Shown here: positions 18,701 to 25,402 of the stretch, piece after piece
Layout: the number at the start of each line of letters is the position of its first letter
How positions within the stretch are numbered: the first letter of the stretch is position 1
Source: Alteriqipengyuania lutimaris
Lineage (GTDB): Bacteria; Pseudomonadota; Alphaproteobacteria; Sphingomonadales; Sphingomonadaceae
Assembly (NCBI RefSeq): GCF_003363135.1
Contig: NZ_QRBB01000001.1
Coordinates: forward strand, 806,001-870,000
Direction of reading: 5' to 3'
Length of the DNA: 64,000 bases
Made by a program: the position numbers and the translations under genes
Notes under the pieces: generated by a model
What the model saw: only the letters and a program-made list of their open reading frames with translations
Told to the model about the DNA's origin: nothing
Databases searched by the model: none

Positions 18701-20484
18701 TCGACCCCGGGGCCGAGGCCGCAGTGGAAATCGTGGATCGTGCCGAGCGTCCCGTCGGCCAGCGGCGTGGGCAGTTCGCTGATCGTCCTGAGCCCGAAAT
18801 TCTCGAGCGCGGGCACCGCTTCGGACAGCGGCAGCGTGCCTTCGTTCTGGTAGATCTTGAGCCGCAGGTTGGCGCCGTGTTCGGCCGAGGTCCGCCGCAG
18901 GCGCACCGCGCGCTTCAGCGCGTCACCTTCGGCCCCACTTGCCGGATCGTCGCTCGCATTGCCGGCATGGCTGGCGAGATCGCGCATCCGCACGATGTCG
19001 AGCGCAGCCTCCGCCGCGCCGCTATCCGCGCGGTAGAAGGTCGGGAAATTGTCGGCATAGCGCCGCGCCAGCGATGCCGCCTCGTCCGGATCGACATGCG
19101 CGCGCAGTTCGTTCTCGACCGCTTCGGACCATGCGCGCAGCATTTCCTGCAGGCGCGACTCGAGATCGGCTTCGCTGTATTGTGCGCGGCTGTCGCGGAA
19201 ATCGAGCACGAAGCGCAGCAGCGCCAGCGCGCCGCCTTCGATCTCGACGCTCCAGTCGAGCAGGCTCGATCCCGTGCTGTCCGCCAGCAGCGTCTGGATC
19301 TGCAGCCGCACGTCGGTCGACATCAGGTCGCGCGGCAACCATACAAAGGCGAACAGGTGCCGCGCGAGCGGCGCCTCGACCAGCGCGAGGCGCGGGCGCG
19401 GCCGGTCGGTCAGGCTCATGGTGGTGGTCGCCACCCGGCGCACGTCCTCGTCGCGGAAGCCGATCACGAGGTCGTGCGGCAGCGCGGTCAGCGCATGGAC
19501 CAGTGCCTTGCCCGCGTGCCCGTCGGGATCGAAATCGAGCTCGTCCATCAGCTCGCCCAGCTGGCGGCGCAGGCGCGGCACGGCATGCGGATCGGTCGCC
19601 AGCGCGGCGCTGGTCCAGATCCCGGCATGGACCGACACCGCCACGATCTCGCCCCCCTCGTGCCCGCCTTCCCTTACCGGCACGAGGAACAGGTCGAGCG
19701 GCACGCGCCGGTGCACGTTCGACACGCGGTTGGCCTTCACGATCAGCGGCATGCGTGCGTTCGCATTCGCGGGATCGTCGAACCAGGCGAAGGCCCGGTC
19801 GAACGACGGATCGGCGAGGATCGCGCGCGTGCTTGCACGGCAGATGCCCAGCGCTTCGTCTTCGCGCCCGTCGCGGTAGCGCACGAGGTGGCCGAGCTGG
19901 GTCAGCATGCCCCCGCTCAGCCATTCGAGCAGGCTCGCGCCTTCGGCGTCGTCGAGCTTCGAGGCGTCCTGCTGCATCGCCTTGCGCATGGCGGACCAGT
20001 CGGTCACCGCCGCACGCACGTCGGCCAGAGTGGTGCGCAATTCCTGCTCGAGCGTGTCGCGCGTTGCCGGATCGGCCGGCTCGGTCTCGAGATAGATCAT
20101 CGATTCGCGCGGGGCGCCGCTGTCCCTGCCGGGCAGGTCGCGCAGCACGCCGTCCTCGTCGCGCTGCACGCGCAGCACGGGGTGCACCAGGCGATCGATC
20201 GAAAGACCCAGGTCGGCGATCTGGGCGGAGACCGAATCGACCAGGAAGGGCATGTCGCCGTTGATGAGGGCGATCCGCAGGCGGCGGTTGCCGTCCTCGC
20301 CGCTGCGCATCGCGATCGCGGGTTCCCCCGCAGGGCGGCGTGCCGCGGTTTCGAGAACGAAGTTCGCCGCCTCGTCGAGGTCGCCGTTCGCGAAGGGCTG
20401 GTCGACCGGCAGCAGCGATTCGCGAATCCGCGCGCTCAGCTGCTGCAGCAATCGATCGTCGGCCTGCTTAGTGTCGCCTGCCAT
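15757..20484 (-). CDS. gdhB: NAD-specific glutamate dehydrogenase, large (180-kDa) class
   Basis: This 1575-residue enzyme oxidises glutamate to 2-oxoglutarate and ammonia with NAD. It belongs to the large class found in proteobacteria and streptomycetes, whose usual length is 1600 or slightly more. Long N-terminal ACT-like regions (to about residue 700) precede the catalytic core. The hallmark core stretch runs from about residue 775 to 815, including R-G-G-L-R-W-S-D-R-R-D-D-F, then V-K-N-A-V-I-V-P-T-G-A-K-G-G-F with the active-site lysine. The NAD-binding region includes G-D-M-S-G-D-V-F-G-N-G. An ATG at 20502 is in frame; I prefer 20484 because GGGAGACGG lies upstream of it. Together with glnE at 31148 it links the window to nitrogen balance. 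Confidence 0.96.
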   Translation of the reverse strand: MAGDTKQADDRLLQQLSARIRESLLPVDQPFANGDLDEAANFVLETAARRPAGEPAIAMRSGEDGNRRLRIALINGDMPFLVDSVSAQIADLGLSIDRLVHPVLRVQRDEDGVLRDLPGRDSGAPRESMIYLETEPADPATRDTLEQELRTTLADVRAAVTDWSAMRKAMQQDASKLDDAEGASLLEWLSGGMLTQLGHLVRYRDGREDEALGICRASTRAILADPSFDRAFAWFDDPANANARMPLIVKANRVSNVHRRVPLDLFLVPVREGGHEGGEIVAVSVHAGIWTSAALATDPHAVPRLRRQLGELMDELDFDPDGHAGKALVHALTALPHDLVIGFRDEDVRRVATTTMSLTDRPRPRLALVEAPLARHLFAFVWLPRDLMSTDVRLQIQTLLADSTGSSLLDWSVEIEGGALALLRFVLDFRDSRAQYSEADLESRLQEMLRAWSEAVENELRAHVDPDEAASLARRYADNFPTFYRADSGAAEAALDIVRMRDLASHAGNASDDPASGAEGDALKRAVRLRRTSAEHGANLRLKIYQNEGTLPLSEAVPALENFGLRTISELPTPLADGTLGTIHDFHCGLGPGVEPGDLLERAPAIEGAIAAVLNGLAEDDPFNRLVLSTGLEAREAEWLRAIYRYLRQTGMGFTIYTVVDALAHAPKVTRALIALFVARHDPAFEGDREAAESDAQERIKEGLHDVAAINDDRLLRLYRSTIEAMLRTNAFALTPAIALSFKFDSAKVPGLPKPIPFREIFVYSRRVEGIHLRAGAVARGGLRWSDRRDDFRTEVLGLMKAQRVKNAVIVPTGAKGGFYPKQLPNPAVDRDGWAAEGQASYEVFIRSLLSITDNIVDDNVVHPEGVRILDNPDPYFVVAADKGTARFSDVANAIAESKDFWLDDAFASGGSHGYDHKEMGITARGAWVSVQRHFREMGVDVQTQPTKVVGCGDMSGDVFGNGMLLSKAIRLVAAFDHRHIFIDPDPDPAKSWEERKRLFELPRSSWDDYDKSLISKGGMVVPRTEKSITLSKQARSALGTDIEETDPETLISLVLKAPADLLWFGGIGTYVKAERENNIQVGDPSNDALRVNGEDLRAKVIGEGANLGVTQAGRIEYALAGGRLNTDFIDNSAGVDCSDNEVNIKIALAAARRADKLTEEKRNTLLASMTEDVAAIVLEDNRLQALAISIAEQGGDAATASTIRLIETLEESGMLDRRTEGIADNETFTRRAGEGIGLTRPELAVLLSSAKLTLQDAIEAGSLPRDPAMESTLFGYFPAPLREKFAEQIRQHRLRNEIIATDLANRIVNRMGMVHPFELAEEEGVGLHEVASAFVTADRLLDIQKIWDALDESEMPEDARLLLFDRVATAMRIQMADAIRMCGSSAPSTVVEELRPTLDILRQGTVDLLAAETRQRSARMRAEFVKQGAPEAVAAQVAHLFDLDGGIGIAKLASDLELEPRSVAKAFSDIGGELGLDWAQGTAALMSPSDVWDRLLVAGLARDFQQMRLEFLRRICEPGGGSGSPCQRVEAWVEAHEPAVRQFRAMIRRAQAQNPVAPATLAQVASQARNLLAR

Positions 20485-20629
20485 TCTCGTTCCGTCTCCC
20501 ATGCCGGACCATCAACGGTCCAAGGCATTATAGTATCCTCGCGCGCCCTTTACGGCGGCGCCACATGCCTCGCGCCGTTAGGCGCTTGCGGAAGACGCCG
20601 CAAGGATGGGGGCAGGGATCAGGGCAAGC

Positions 20630-21373
20630 TCAAGCGGCAGGCAGCATCGCATCTACGGCCGCCAGCAGGCGGGCAATATCGTTCGGGCGCGACAGGCGAT
20701 GGTCGCCATCCTTGGTCAGCTGGATCACCACGCTTTCCGAGGCGAGCATTTCCCCCAGTTTCATGCTCTTGTCCCACAGCACCTCGCGGTCGGCCTGGCC
20801 GTGCAGCAGCGTGGCGGGGCAGGTCAGCGGGATGGGCGCATGGAGCAGGCGGTGGGCCTGCGCATCGGCCCAGAAGGCGGCGTGCGTCGGCGTCGGTTCG
20901 GGGCCGTAGGGGTTGTCCTCGTAGACGCTCTCCCCCGCCTCGAGCTGCGCCTTCTGTGCATCGTCGTAGCCCCAGTCGGAAAAGTCGGGTGCGCTCGCGA
21001 TGCCGACCATGCCCGCCAGCTTGCCATCGAGGGCCAGCGCCACGAGCAGCATCAGCCAGCCGCCCATCGACGACCCGACCAGCAGGACCGGCCCCTCGAT
21101 CGTCGCCTCGATCAGCGCGAGCACGTCGTCGCGCCAGCGGCTGAGCGTGCCGTCCGCAAAATCGCCGCTGCTTTGTCCGCAGCCTGAATAGTCGAGCAGC
21201 AGGCAGGTGCGCCCGTGCGCCTGCGCCCAGTCGAACAGCGCGGTCGCCTTCGATCCCGCCATGTCGGACATGTAGCCGGGCAGGAAGACGATTGCAGGGG
21301 AGGCGGCGTCGGCGCCCCGGGTGAGGCGGTAGGCGACGCGGCGGCCGTCGGGCATGGCGTGGAATTCGGTCAT
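20630..21373 (-). CDS. Alpha/beta hydrolase (ABHD10-like)
   Basis: This 247-residue serine hydrolase has a nucleophile elbow G100-S-S102-M-G and a catalytic histidine in the late G-D-H-R-L-S segment. The acid is probably the Asp in the H-G-Q-A-D-R-E-V stretch. The oxyanion region is L-P-G-Y-M-S-D-M near residue 31. The L-P-G-Y-M-S-D-M-x-G-S-K and D-Y-S-G-C-G-x-S wording resembles the ABHD10 group of thioesterases, so deacylation of S-acyl or glucuronide esters is possible. It is cytoplasmic, with no signal peptide. It lies 145 bp downstream of no close partner, just upstream of the glutamate dehydrogenase gene on the same strand, and diverges from the PhoD gene. Confidence 0.85.
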   Translation of the reverse strand: MTEFHAMPDGRRVAYRLTRGADAASPAIVFLPGYMSDMAGSKATALFDWAQAHGRTCLLLDYSGCGQSSGDFADGTLSRWRDDVLALIEATIEGPVLLVGSSMGGWLMLLVALALDGKLAGMVGIASAPDFSDWGYDDAQKAQLEAGESVYEDNPYGPEPTPTHAAFWADAQAHRLLHAPIPLTCPATLLHGQADREVLWDKSMKLGEMLASESVVIQLTKDGDHRLSRPNDIARLLAAVDAMLPAA

Positions 21374-21579
21374 CGCCTAAAGGGGTAAGGGCGTCGCCAT
21401 GCGCTGTCCATCGGCGGCCCGGGGCATCATGGCGGGCAGCCACCGATTCCCGTCCGACTTTCCTACTCGACTGTTGCGCGTTATGCACCTTGCGAGTGAC
21501 GCGGTTTGTTGCCTCACACCCGCAGAATAGCGCGCCTTGCGATGCGTTTCGGGCAACCGGCTTTTTTGCTTCTGGACAG

Positions 21580-21597
21580 TGTGTCAGGTGTGTCAGG
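21580..21597 (+). repeat. Tandem 9-bp direct repeat TGTGTCAGG x2
   Basis: Two perfect head-to-tail copies of TGTGTCAGG lie 59 bp upstream of the phosphatase ATG, in a 282-bp divergent intergenic region. They could be a regulator site. The TGTGTCA core recurs in the cluster near 37630. Confidence 0.5.
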
Positions 21598-21655
21598 CGA
21601 CGGGTCCTTCGCGCCCGTCTCGGTTCTTTCACGAAGAGCGGATAGGCGATCGTCC

Positions 21656-23335
21656 ATGAGCAACCTTCTCGCACCCCCGCCCGCCGCCACGACGCACACA
21701 TCCTCCGGTCTTTCGCTCGACCGCCGCACGCTGCTGGCGGGCGGTGCGCTGGGCGCCGGGCTCGCCGCCATGCCGCTGTCGGCCCAAGGCGCCGCGCGCG
21801 GTTTCACCCACGGCATCGCCAGCGGCGAGCCGCACGCCAACGGCGTGCTGCTCTGGACCCGCTTCGTCGGGTCGAACGAGGCGAAGCTAGCGTGGGAGGT
21901 AAGCGACAGCGCGCAGTTCACGCGGGTGGTCGCAGAAGGCGAAACGCTGGCCGCGCCAGGGAGCGACTGGTGCGCGAAGGCGCAGGTGACCGGGCTCGAA
22001 CCGAACCGCTGGTATTACTACCGCTTCACCGGGCCGGATGGCTCGCGCTCCGCCATCGGGCGCACCCGTACGCTGCCGGTCGGCCCGACCAGCCGTTACC
22101 GGCTCGGCGTGTTCTCCTGCTCCAACATGGGCTTCGGCTATTTCAACGCCTATGCCCACGCGGCGGAGGCGAACGAGTTCGACCTGCTCCTGCACCTGGG
22201 CGATTACCTGTACGAGTACCAGGTGGGCAAATATCCCGAGATGGACCAGATCGTGGAGGGACGCGCGATCGCGCCGACCAGTGAGATCGTGCAGCTGGCC
22301 GATTATCGCCTGCGGCATGCGACCTACCGGATGGACCCGGACCTGCAGCGGCTCACGCAGCTCTATCCGATGATCCTCATCCCCGACGATCACGAGAGCG
22401 CGAACGATTCGTGGACAGGCGGGGCGGAGAACCACCAGAGCGCCACCGAGGGATCGTGGGATGCGCGCAAGGGTGCGGCGATGCGCGCCTATCGCGAATG
22501 GCTGCCCGTGTCGGACGATCCGTGGAAGGCCTACCAGCTCGGCGATCTCGCCACGCTGTTCCGGCTGGAGACGCGCCTGACGGGCCGCGATGAGCAGCTG
22601 AACGTCGCGAGCGTGCTGGCAGGCAAGTCGACCCCCGACGAGATGATGGCCGCACTTACCGCGTTCCGCGACGGTGCGTGGGCCGATCCCTCGCGCCACA
22701 TGCTGGGCGCGGCGCAGGAGGCGTGGCTGGCCGGGCAACTGCGCGCCTCGACCCGCAACGGCACGCGCTGGCAGGTGCTGGTCCAGCAGGTGCTGATGGG
22801 CAGCCTTTCCACCCCGACCGCCTTCGCCGATGCGCTTCCCGCGAATGCGCCCGAGGCGCTGCGCCAGCGGGTCGTCGCCGGGGCCATGGCGACACGGGCG
22901 GGCCTGCCGCTCAACATGGATGCGTGGGACGGCTATCCGGCGGCGCGTGCGCGCGTGTTCGAGGCGGCGCTTGCGGCCGACGCGAATCTCGTCGTGCTGG
23001 CGGGCGATACGCACAATGCGTGGGGCTTCGACCTCGCGCATGATGGCCGCGCGGTCGGCGTCGAATTCGGCGTCAGCTCGGTGACCTCGCCGGGGTTCGA
23101 AGGCTACATCGCGCAGGTCCCGCCCGCGCTGATGCAGGCCGCGCTGGTGGGGGCCAATCCGCAGCTGCAATGGGCGGACACCGCGCAGCGCGGCTACATG
23201 GCGCTGGAGCTGACGCCGCAGGCCGCGACCTGCGAATGGCGCTTCATGTCGGGCGTGCGCCAGCGCGGAACGCAGCTGGCGGGCACGCACCGTATGACGA
23301 GCGCGCTGGGGTCGGGCACGCTCGCGAAGGGATGA
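21656..23335 (+). CDS. Alkaline phosphatase D-family metallophosphatase, Tat-exported
   Basis: This 559-residue protein is a PhoD-type phosphatase or phosphodiesterase acting outside the inner membrane. Residues 20-46 form a Tat signal (L-D-R23-R24-T-L-L-A-G-G, then A-Q-G-A-A). The PhoD-like N-terminal beta domain follows (G-I-A-S-G-E-P-H-A-N-G near 55). The metallophosphatase core then shows the metal motifs L-H-L-G-D-Y-L-Y-E-Y, P-D-D-H-E-S-A-N-D-S-W and G-D-T-H-N-A-W. PhoD enzymes use calcium and iron and release phosphate from phosphodiesters under phosphate limitation. The frame is open further upstream, but the ATG at 21656 directly precedes the Tat signal, so I chose it. No pho box was recognised. 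The gene converges on the XRE operon with 7 bp between stops. Confidence 0.92.
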   Translation: MSNLLAPPPAATTHTSSGLSLDRRTLLAGGALGAGLAAMPLSAQGAARGFTHGIASGEPHANGVLLWTRFVGSNEAKLAWEVSDSAQFTRVVAEGETLAAPGSDWCAKAQVTGLEPNRWYYYRFTGPDGSRSAIGRTRTLPVGPTSRYRLGVFSCSNMGFGYFNAYAHAAEANEFDLLLHLGDYLYEYQVGKYPEMDQIVEGRAIAPTSEIVQLADYRLRHATYRMDPDLQRLTQLYPMILIPDDHESANDSWTGGAENHQSATEGSWDARKGAAMRAYREWLPVSDDPWKAYQLGDLATLFRLETRLTGRDEQLNVASVLAGKSTPDEMMAALTAFRDGAWADPSRHMLGAAQEAWLAGQLRASTRNGTRWQVLVQQVLMGSLSTPTAFADALPANAPEALRQRVVAGAMATRAGLPLNMDAWDGYPAARARVFEAALAADANLVVLAGDTHNAWGFDLAHDGRAVGVEFGVSSVTSPGFEGYIAQVPPALMQAALVGANPQLQWADTAQRGYMALELTPQAATCEWRFMSGVRQRGTQLAGTHRMTSALGSGTLAKG

Positions 23336-23342
23336 CCGGCGG

Positions 23343-23534
23343 CTATTCGCGGATGAAGATTTCCTCGATCGCGAGGCCGAAGACCTCGGCGATCTGGAAG
23401 GCGAGGGGGAGCGAGGGATCGTAGCGGCCGGTCTCGATCGCGTTGACGCTCTGGCGGCTCACGCCCAGCTCGTCGGCAAGGGCCTGCTGGCTCCAGCTGC
23501 GCTCGGCGCGCAGGACCTTGAGCCTATTCTTCAC
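23343..23534 (-). CDS. Small XRE-family transcriptional regulator
   Basis: This 63-residue protein is almost entirely a Cro/CI-type helix-turn-helix. The turn and recognition helix are W-S-Q-Q-A-L-A-D-E-L-G-V-S-R-Q-S-V-N-A-I-E, followed by G-R-Y-D-P-S-L-P-L-A and an I-E-E-I-F ending. This small group of regulators is usually paired with genes for small membrane proteins of unknown role, as here. Its ATG lies inside the end of the upstream membrane protein gene (11-bp overlap), so it is the last gene of a four-gene operon and probably autoregulates it. The likely operator is the repeat at 24561-24590. Confidence 0.92.
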   Translation of the reverse strand: MKNRLKVLRAERSWSQQALADELGVSRQSVNAIETGRYDPSLPLAFQIAEVFGLAIEEIFIRE

Positions 23535-24135
23535 CGTCGGGCTCCGCGCGCTGGGCCAGGCTCTGCCACGCCTGCCCCAGCCCCATGCCCATCGCCCAGA
23601 TCGGCACCGCCCACCAGCCGGGCACGTGCGGCACCAGCTCGAAGGTTTCGAGGAAGCCCCAGAAGCTGCCGATGGCGAGCACGAAGCCCAGCCCGATCAG
23701 CGATGCCATGATCGCGCGGTGGCGCAGGTACTCGTCCTGCTCCTCCACGATGTAGCGGCCCATGACATAGATCATGGCGAGGATCGGAAGGATCGGAAGC
23801 ATCGCGAGCAGCCACGTCAGTTCGACCGACGGATCGAGGTTGTTGAACACCCACATCGCTACGCCCAGCCCGAGTACGTAGGCGATCGAGGTTGCCATGA
23901 TCCCGAACGTGTATCGCACCCCAGCCCGGCTCGCACTCCCGCACCGGTTCTCGCGCTGGTTGGCCAGCGAACGGAACAGTGCGAAAAGGAGCGCTGTCGG
24001 GATTATGGCGAGGATCGTTGTGGTTGTCTCGTTGATCGCGCCAGACGCCTTCAGGCCGAAGATCAGGCCGGAGGTTCCCAGTATCAGGCCGACCCACAGT
24101 CCGGGCCGCGATGTTCGCGTGACTGTCTGGCTCAT
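23524..24135 (-). CDS. Six-helix membrane protein of unknown function
   Basis: I do not recognise a named family in this 203-residue protein. By eye there are six hydrophobic helices at about 12-28, 41-57, 77-97, 105-128, 143-165 and 173-190. A charged loop with V-E-E-Q-D-E-Y-L-R-H-R lies between helices four and five. The layout resembles membrane partners of small XRE regulators. The ATG at 24135 overlaps the stop of the preceding 60-residue gene as ATGA, and its own end overlaps the XRE start by 11 bp. This tight packing shows a single translated unit. A longer in-frame start upstream would run through the small genes and was rejected. Confidence 0.8.
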   Translation of the reverse strand: MSQTVTRTSRPGLWVGLILGTSGLIFGLKASGAINETTTTILAIIPTALLFALFRSLANQRENRCGSASRAGVRYTFGIMATSIAYVLGLGVAMWVFNNLDPSVELTWLLAMLPILPILAMIYVMGRYIVEEQDEYLRHRAIMASLIGLGFVLAIGSFWGFLETFELVPHVPGWWAVPIWAMGMGLGQAWQSLAQRAEPDGEE

Positions 24136-24314
24136 GCCCGCCCCCCGCAGCGCGACCGGGTGGCGACAGCGCCGATGGTGACGACGGCGAGCGCCGGCAT
24201 CACGATCAGCAACGTCTGGGCATTGTCTCCGGGAATCAGACCGGTGCGGCCCGCTGCGGCAATGCCGATCATCACGGCGGCCCAGGCGAGGGCGATGAGG
24301 AGAGTGCGTTTCAT
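24132..24314 (-). CDS. 60-residue membrane protein of the XRE operon
   Basis: This short protein has two hydrophobic segments, L-L-I-A-L-A-W-A-A-V-M-I-G-I-A near the N-terminus and T-L-L-I-V-M-P-A-L-A-V-V-T-I-G-A-V-A near residue 35, so it is probably a two-helix inner-membrane protein. A good ribosome site (AGAAAGGAAA) precedes the ATG, and the stop overlaps the next start as ATGA. This strong coupling is the main reason for calling it a gene. The function is unknown; it may be a subunit or modulator of the adjacent six-helix protein. Confidence 0.72.
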   Translation of the reverse strand: MKRTLLIALAWAAVMIGIAAAGRTGLIPGDNAQTLLIVMPALAVVTIGAVATRSRCGGRA

Positions 24315-24355
24315 GATCGGTTTCCTTTCTATGTCGCTGTCGGCGAGGCTTGGCC

Positions 24356-24529
24356 TCAGGAGCGAGCACGCGCCGCGTCGGTCCGGCGCGCGATGCACCC
24401 GATCGCTGTCATCAGCGGCAGCGAGAGTACGGCGGCGAAGGTCGCCCAGTCGGGCAGCACATCGGCTATGTTGAGCAGGGCCACGACGACGATGAGGACG
24501 CCCCAGAGAAATTGAATATTGCGGGTCAT
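24356..24529 (-). CDS. 57-residue membrane protein, first gene of the XRE operon
   Basis: This short frame encodes two hydrophobic stretches, Q-F-L-W-G-V-L-I-V-V-V-A-L-L-N-I-A and W-A-T-F-A-A-V-L-S-L-P-L-M-T-A-I-G, followed by a basic, arginine-rich tail. It resembles the next small protein in layout, though not clearly in sequence. A strong ribosome site (AGAAAGGAAG) stands 7 bp before the ATG, and the downstream gene begins 41 bp after the stop with a near-identical ribosome site. The candidate operator lies 32 bp upstream. The function is unknown, and the call rests on the ribosome site, membrane pattern and operon position. Confidence 0.65.
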   Translation of the reverse strand: MTRNIQFLWGVLIVVVALLNIADVLPDWATFAAVLSLPLMTAIGCIARRTDAARARS

Positions 24530-24560
24530 GGTCAAGCTTCCTTTCTGCTATGGAAAGGGT

Positions 24561-24590
24561 ACTTGTCAAACTTTTCGGGAATTGTCAAGT
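24561..24590. promoter_or_regulatory. Candidate XRE operator/promoter: paired TTGTCAA sites
   Basis: This 30-bp stretch reads ACTTGTCAA, 12 bp, TTGTCAAGT. It is both an imperfect palindrome (8 of 9 positions) and a 19-bp-spaced direct repeat of TTGTCAA. On the minus strand each copy gives a TTGACA that matches a -35 box, so a bound repressor would cover the promoter of the small-membrane-protein operon. I could not find a convincing -10. The remaining 236 bp up to 24826 hold nothing else I can support. Confidence 0.5.
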
Positions 24591-24826
24591 GACCTTGCCA
24601 TAAAAGAAAGCGTGCTTGCCACCGGCCTCTCTGGACCCCGTGCGAAAACGCGCTATATCCTTCCGCATGGCCATAAGGATCGCCTCGACTACGACCACTA
24701 CGACCTCGGGGTACCGGGGGCGGATGGTCGTGGCCTGACACGCGATCGCCGCCGCCCGGGTTCGGGTGGCGATGCGCCGGCTTCCCCGAACCTGCTCCAG
24801 CTTGGCGGCGCAACGGGAAAGCGAAC

Positions 24827-25333
24827 ATGCGATATTACATCGATACCGAATTCAATGGCACCGACGGCCAGCTGCTCAGCCTTGCGCTCGTGCGGCAGGA
24901 CGGCGCCCATTTCTACGAGGTGTTGCACGCGCACGAGCTGATCGTGCCGTGGGTGCGCGAGCATGTCGTGCCGCATTTCGACCGGGAGCCGGTCACGCGG
25001 TTGCAGGCGGTCAAGAAGATGCAGAAGTTCCTGCGAAAGGATGATGGCCCGCACGTCTTCATCGCCGACTGGCCCGAAGACCTCGTGCACTTCAACCGGA
25101 TGCTGCTGCGCGATCAGGGCAAGCGCAATGATCCGTTCCGCTATGCTTGCCTGCTGCTTAGCCTGCCCGGCTTCGATACCGCTGGCGCGAGTGCGGTGCC
25201 GCACAACGCGCTCGCCGATGCACAGGCGCTGGCGGCCTATGTCGAAGGCAACCTATCGGGCGAACGCAGCGGGATGGAAGAGGCGGACCTCACGCTGCTA
25301 CGCAATACCTGCGGCGAGACCACCGTTGCCTAG
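24827..25333 (+). CDS. DEDDh-type 3'-5' exonuclease-like protein
   Basis: This 168-residue protein has an RNase-T-like DEDD exonuclease pattern. The first motif is D6-T-E8-F at the N-terminus, a second acidic motif lies in I-A-D-W-P-E-D-L-V-H-F near residue 80, and the third is H-N-A-L-A-D-A-Q with the histidine five residues before the aspartate, as in the DEDDh subgroup. Short stand-alone members of this kind are annotated as 3'-5' exoribonucleases in many alphaproteobacteria. No other domain is present. It stands 69 bp upstream of thrS and could share its transcript. The substrate (RNA or DNA) cannot be told. Confidence 0.78.
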   Translation: MRYYIDTEFNGTDGQLLSLALVRQDGAHFYEVLHAHELIVPWVREHVVPHFDREPVTRLQAVKKMQKFLRKDDGPHVFIADWPEDLVHFNRMLLRDQGKRNDPFRYACLLLSLPGFDTAGASAVPHNALADAQALAAYVEGNLSGERSGMEEADLTLLRNTCGETTVA

Positions 25334-25402
25334 CCGCGCCGCGCCGACCATAGGCGCTTGACCTCATTCTCCCGAACACTGCTCGGACGAAAGCACGACA
25401 AA

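Noticed and set aside
15874..21144. Very long open frame of about 1750 codons antisense to the glutamate dehydrogenase gene
   Set aside because: It is an artefact of high GC at third codon positions; the minus-strand protein has clear GDH motifs and the antisense frame has none.
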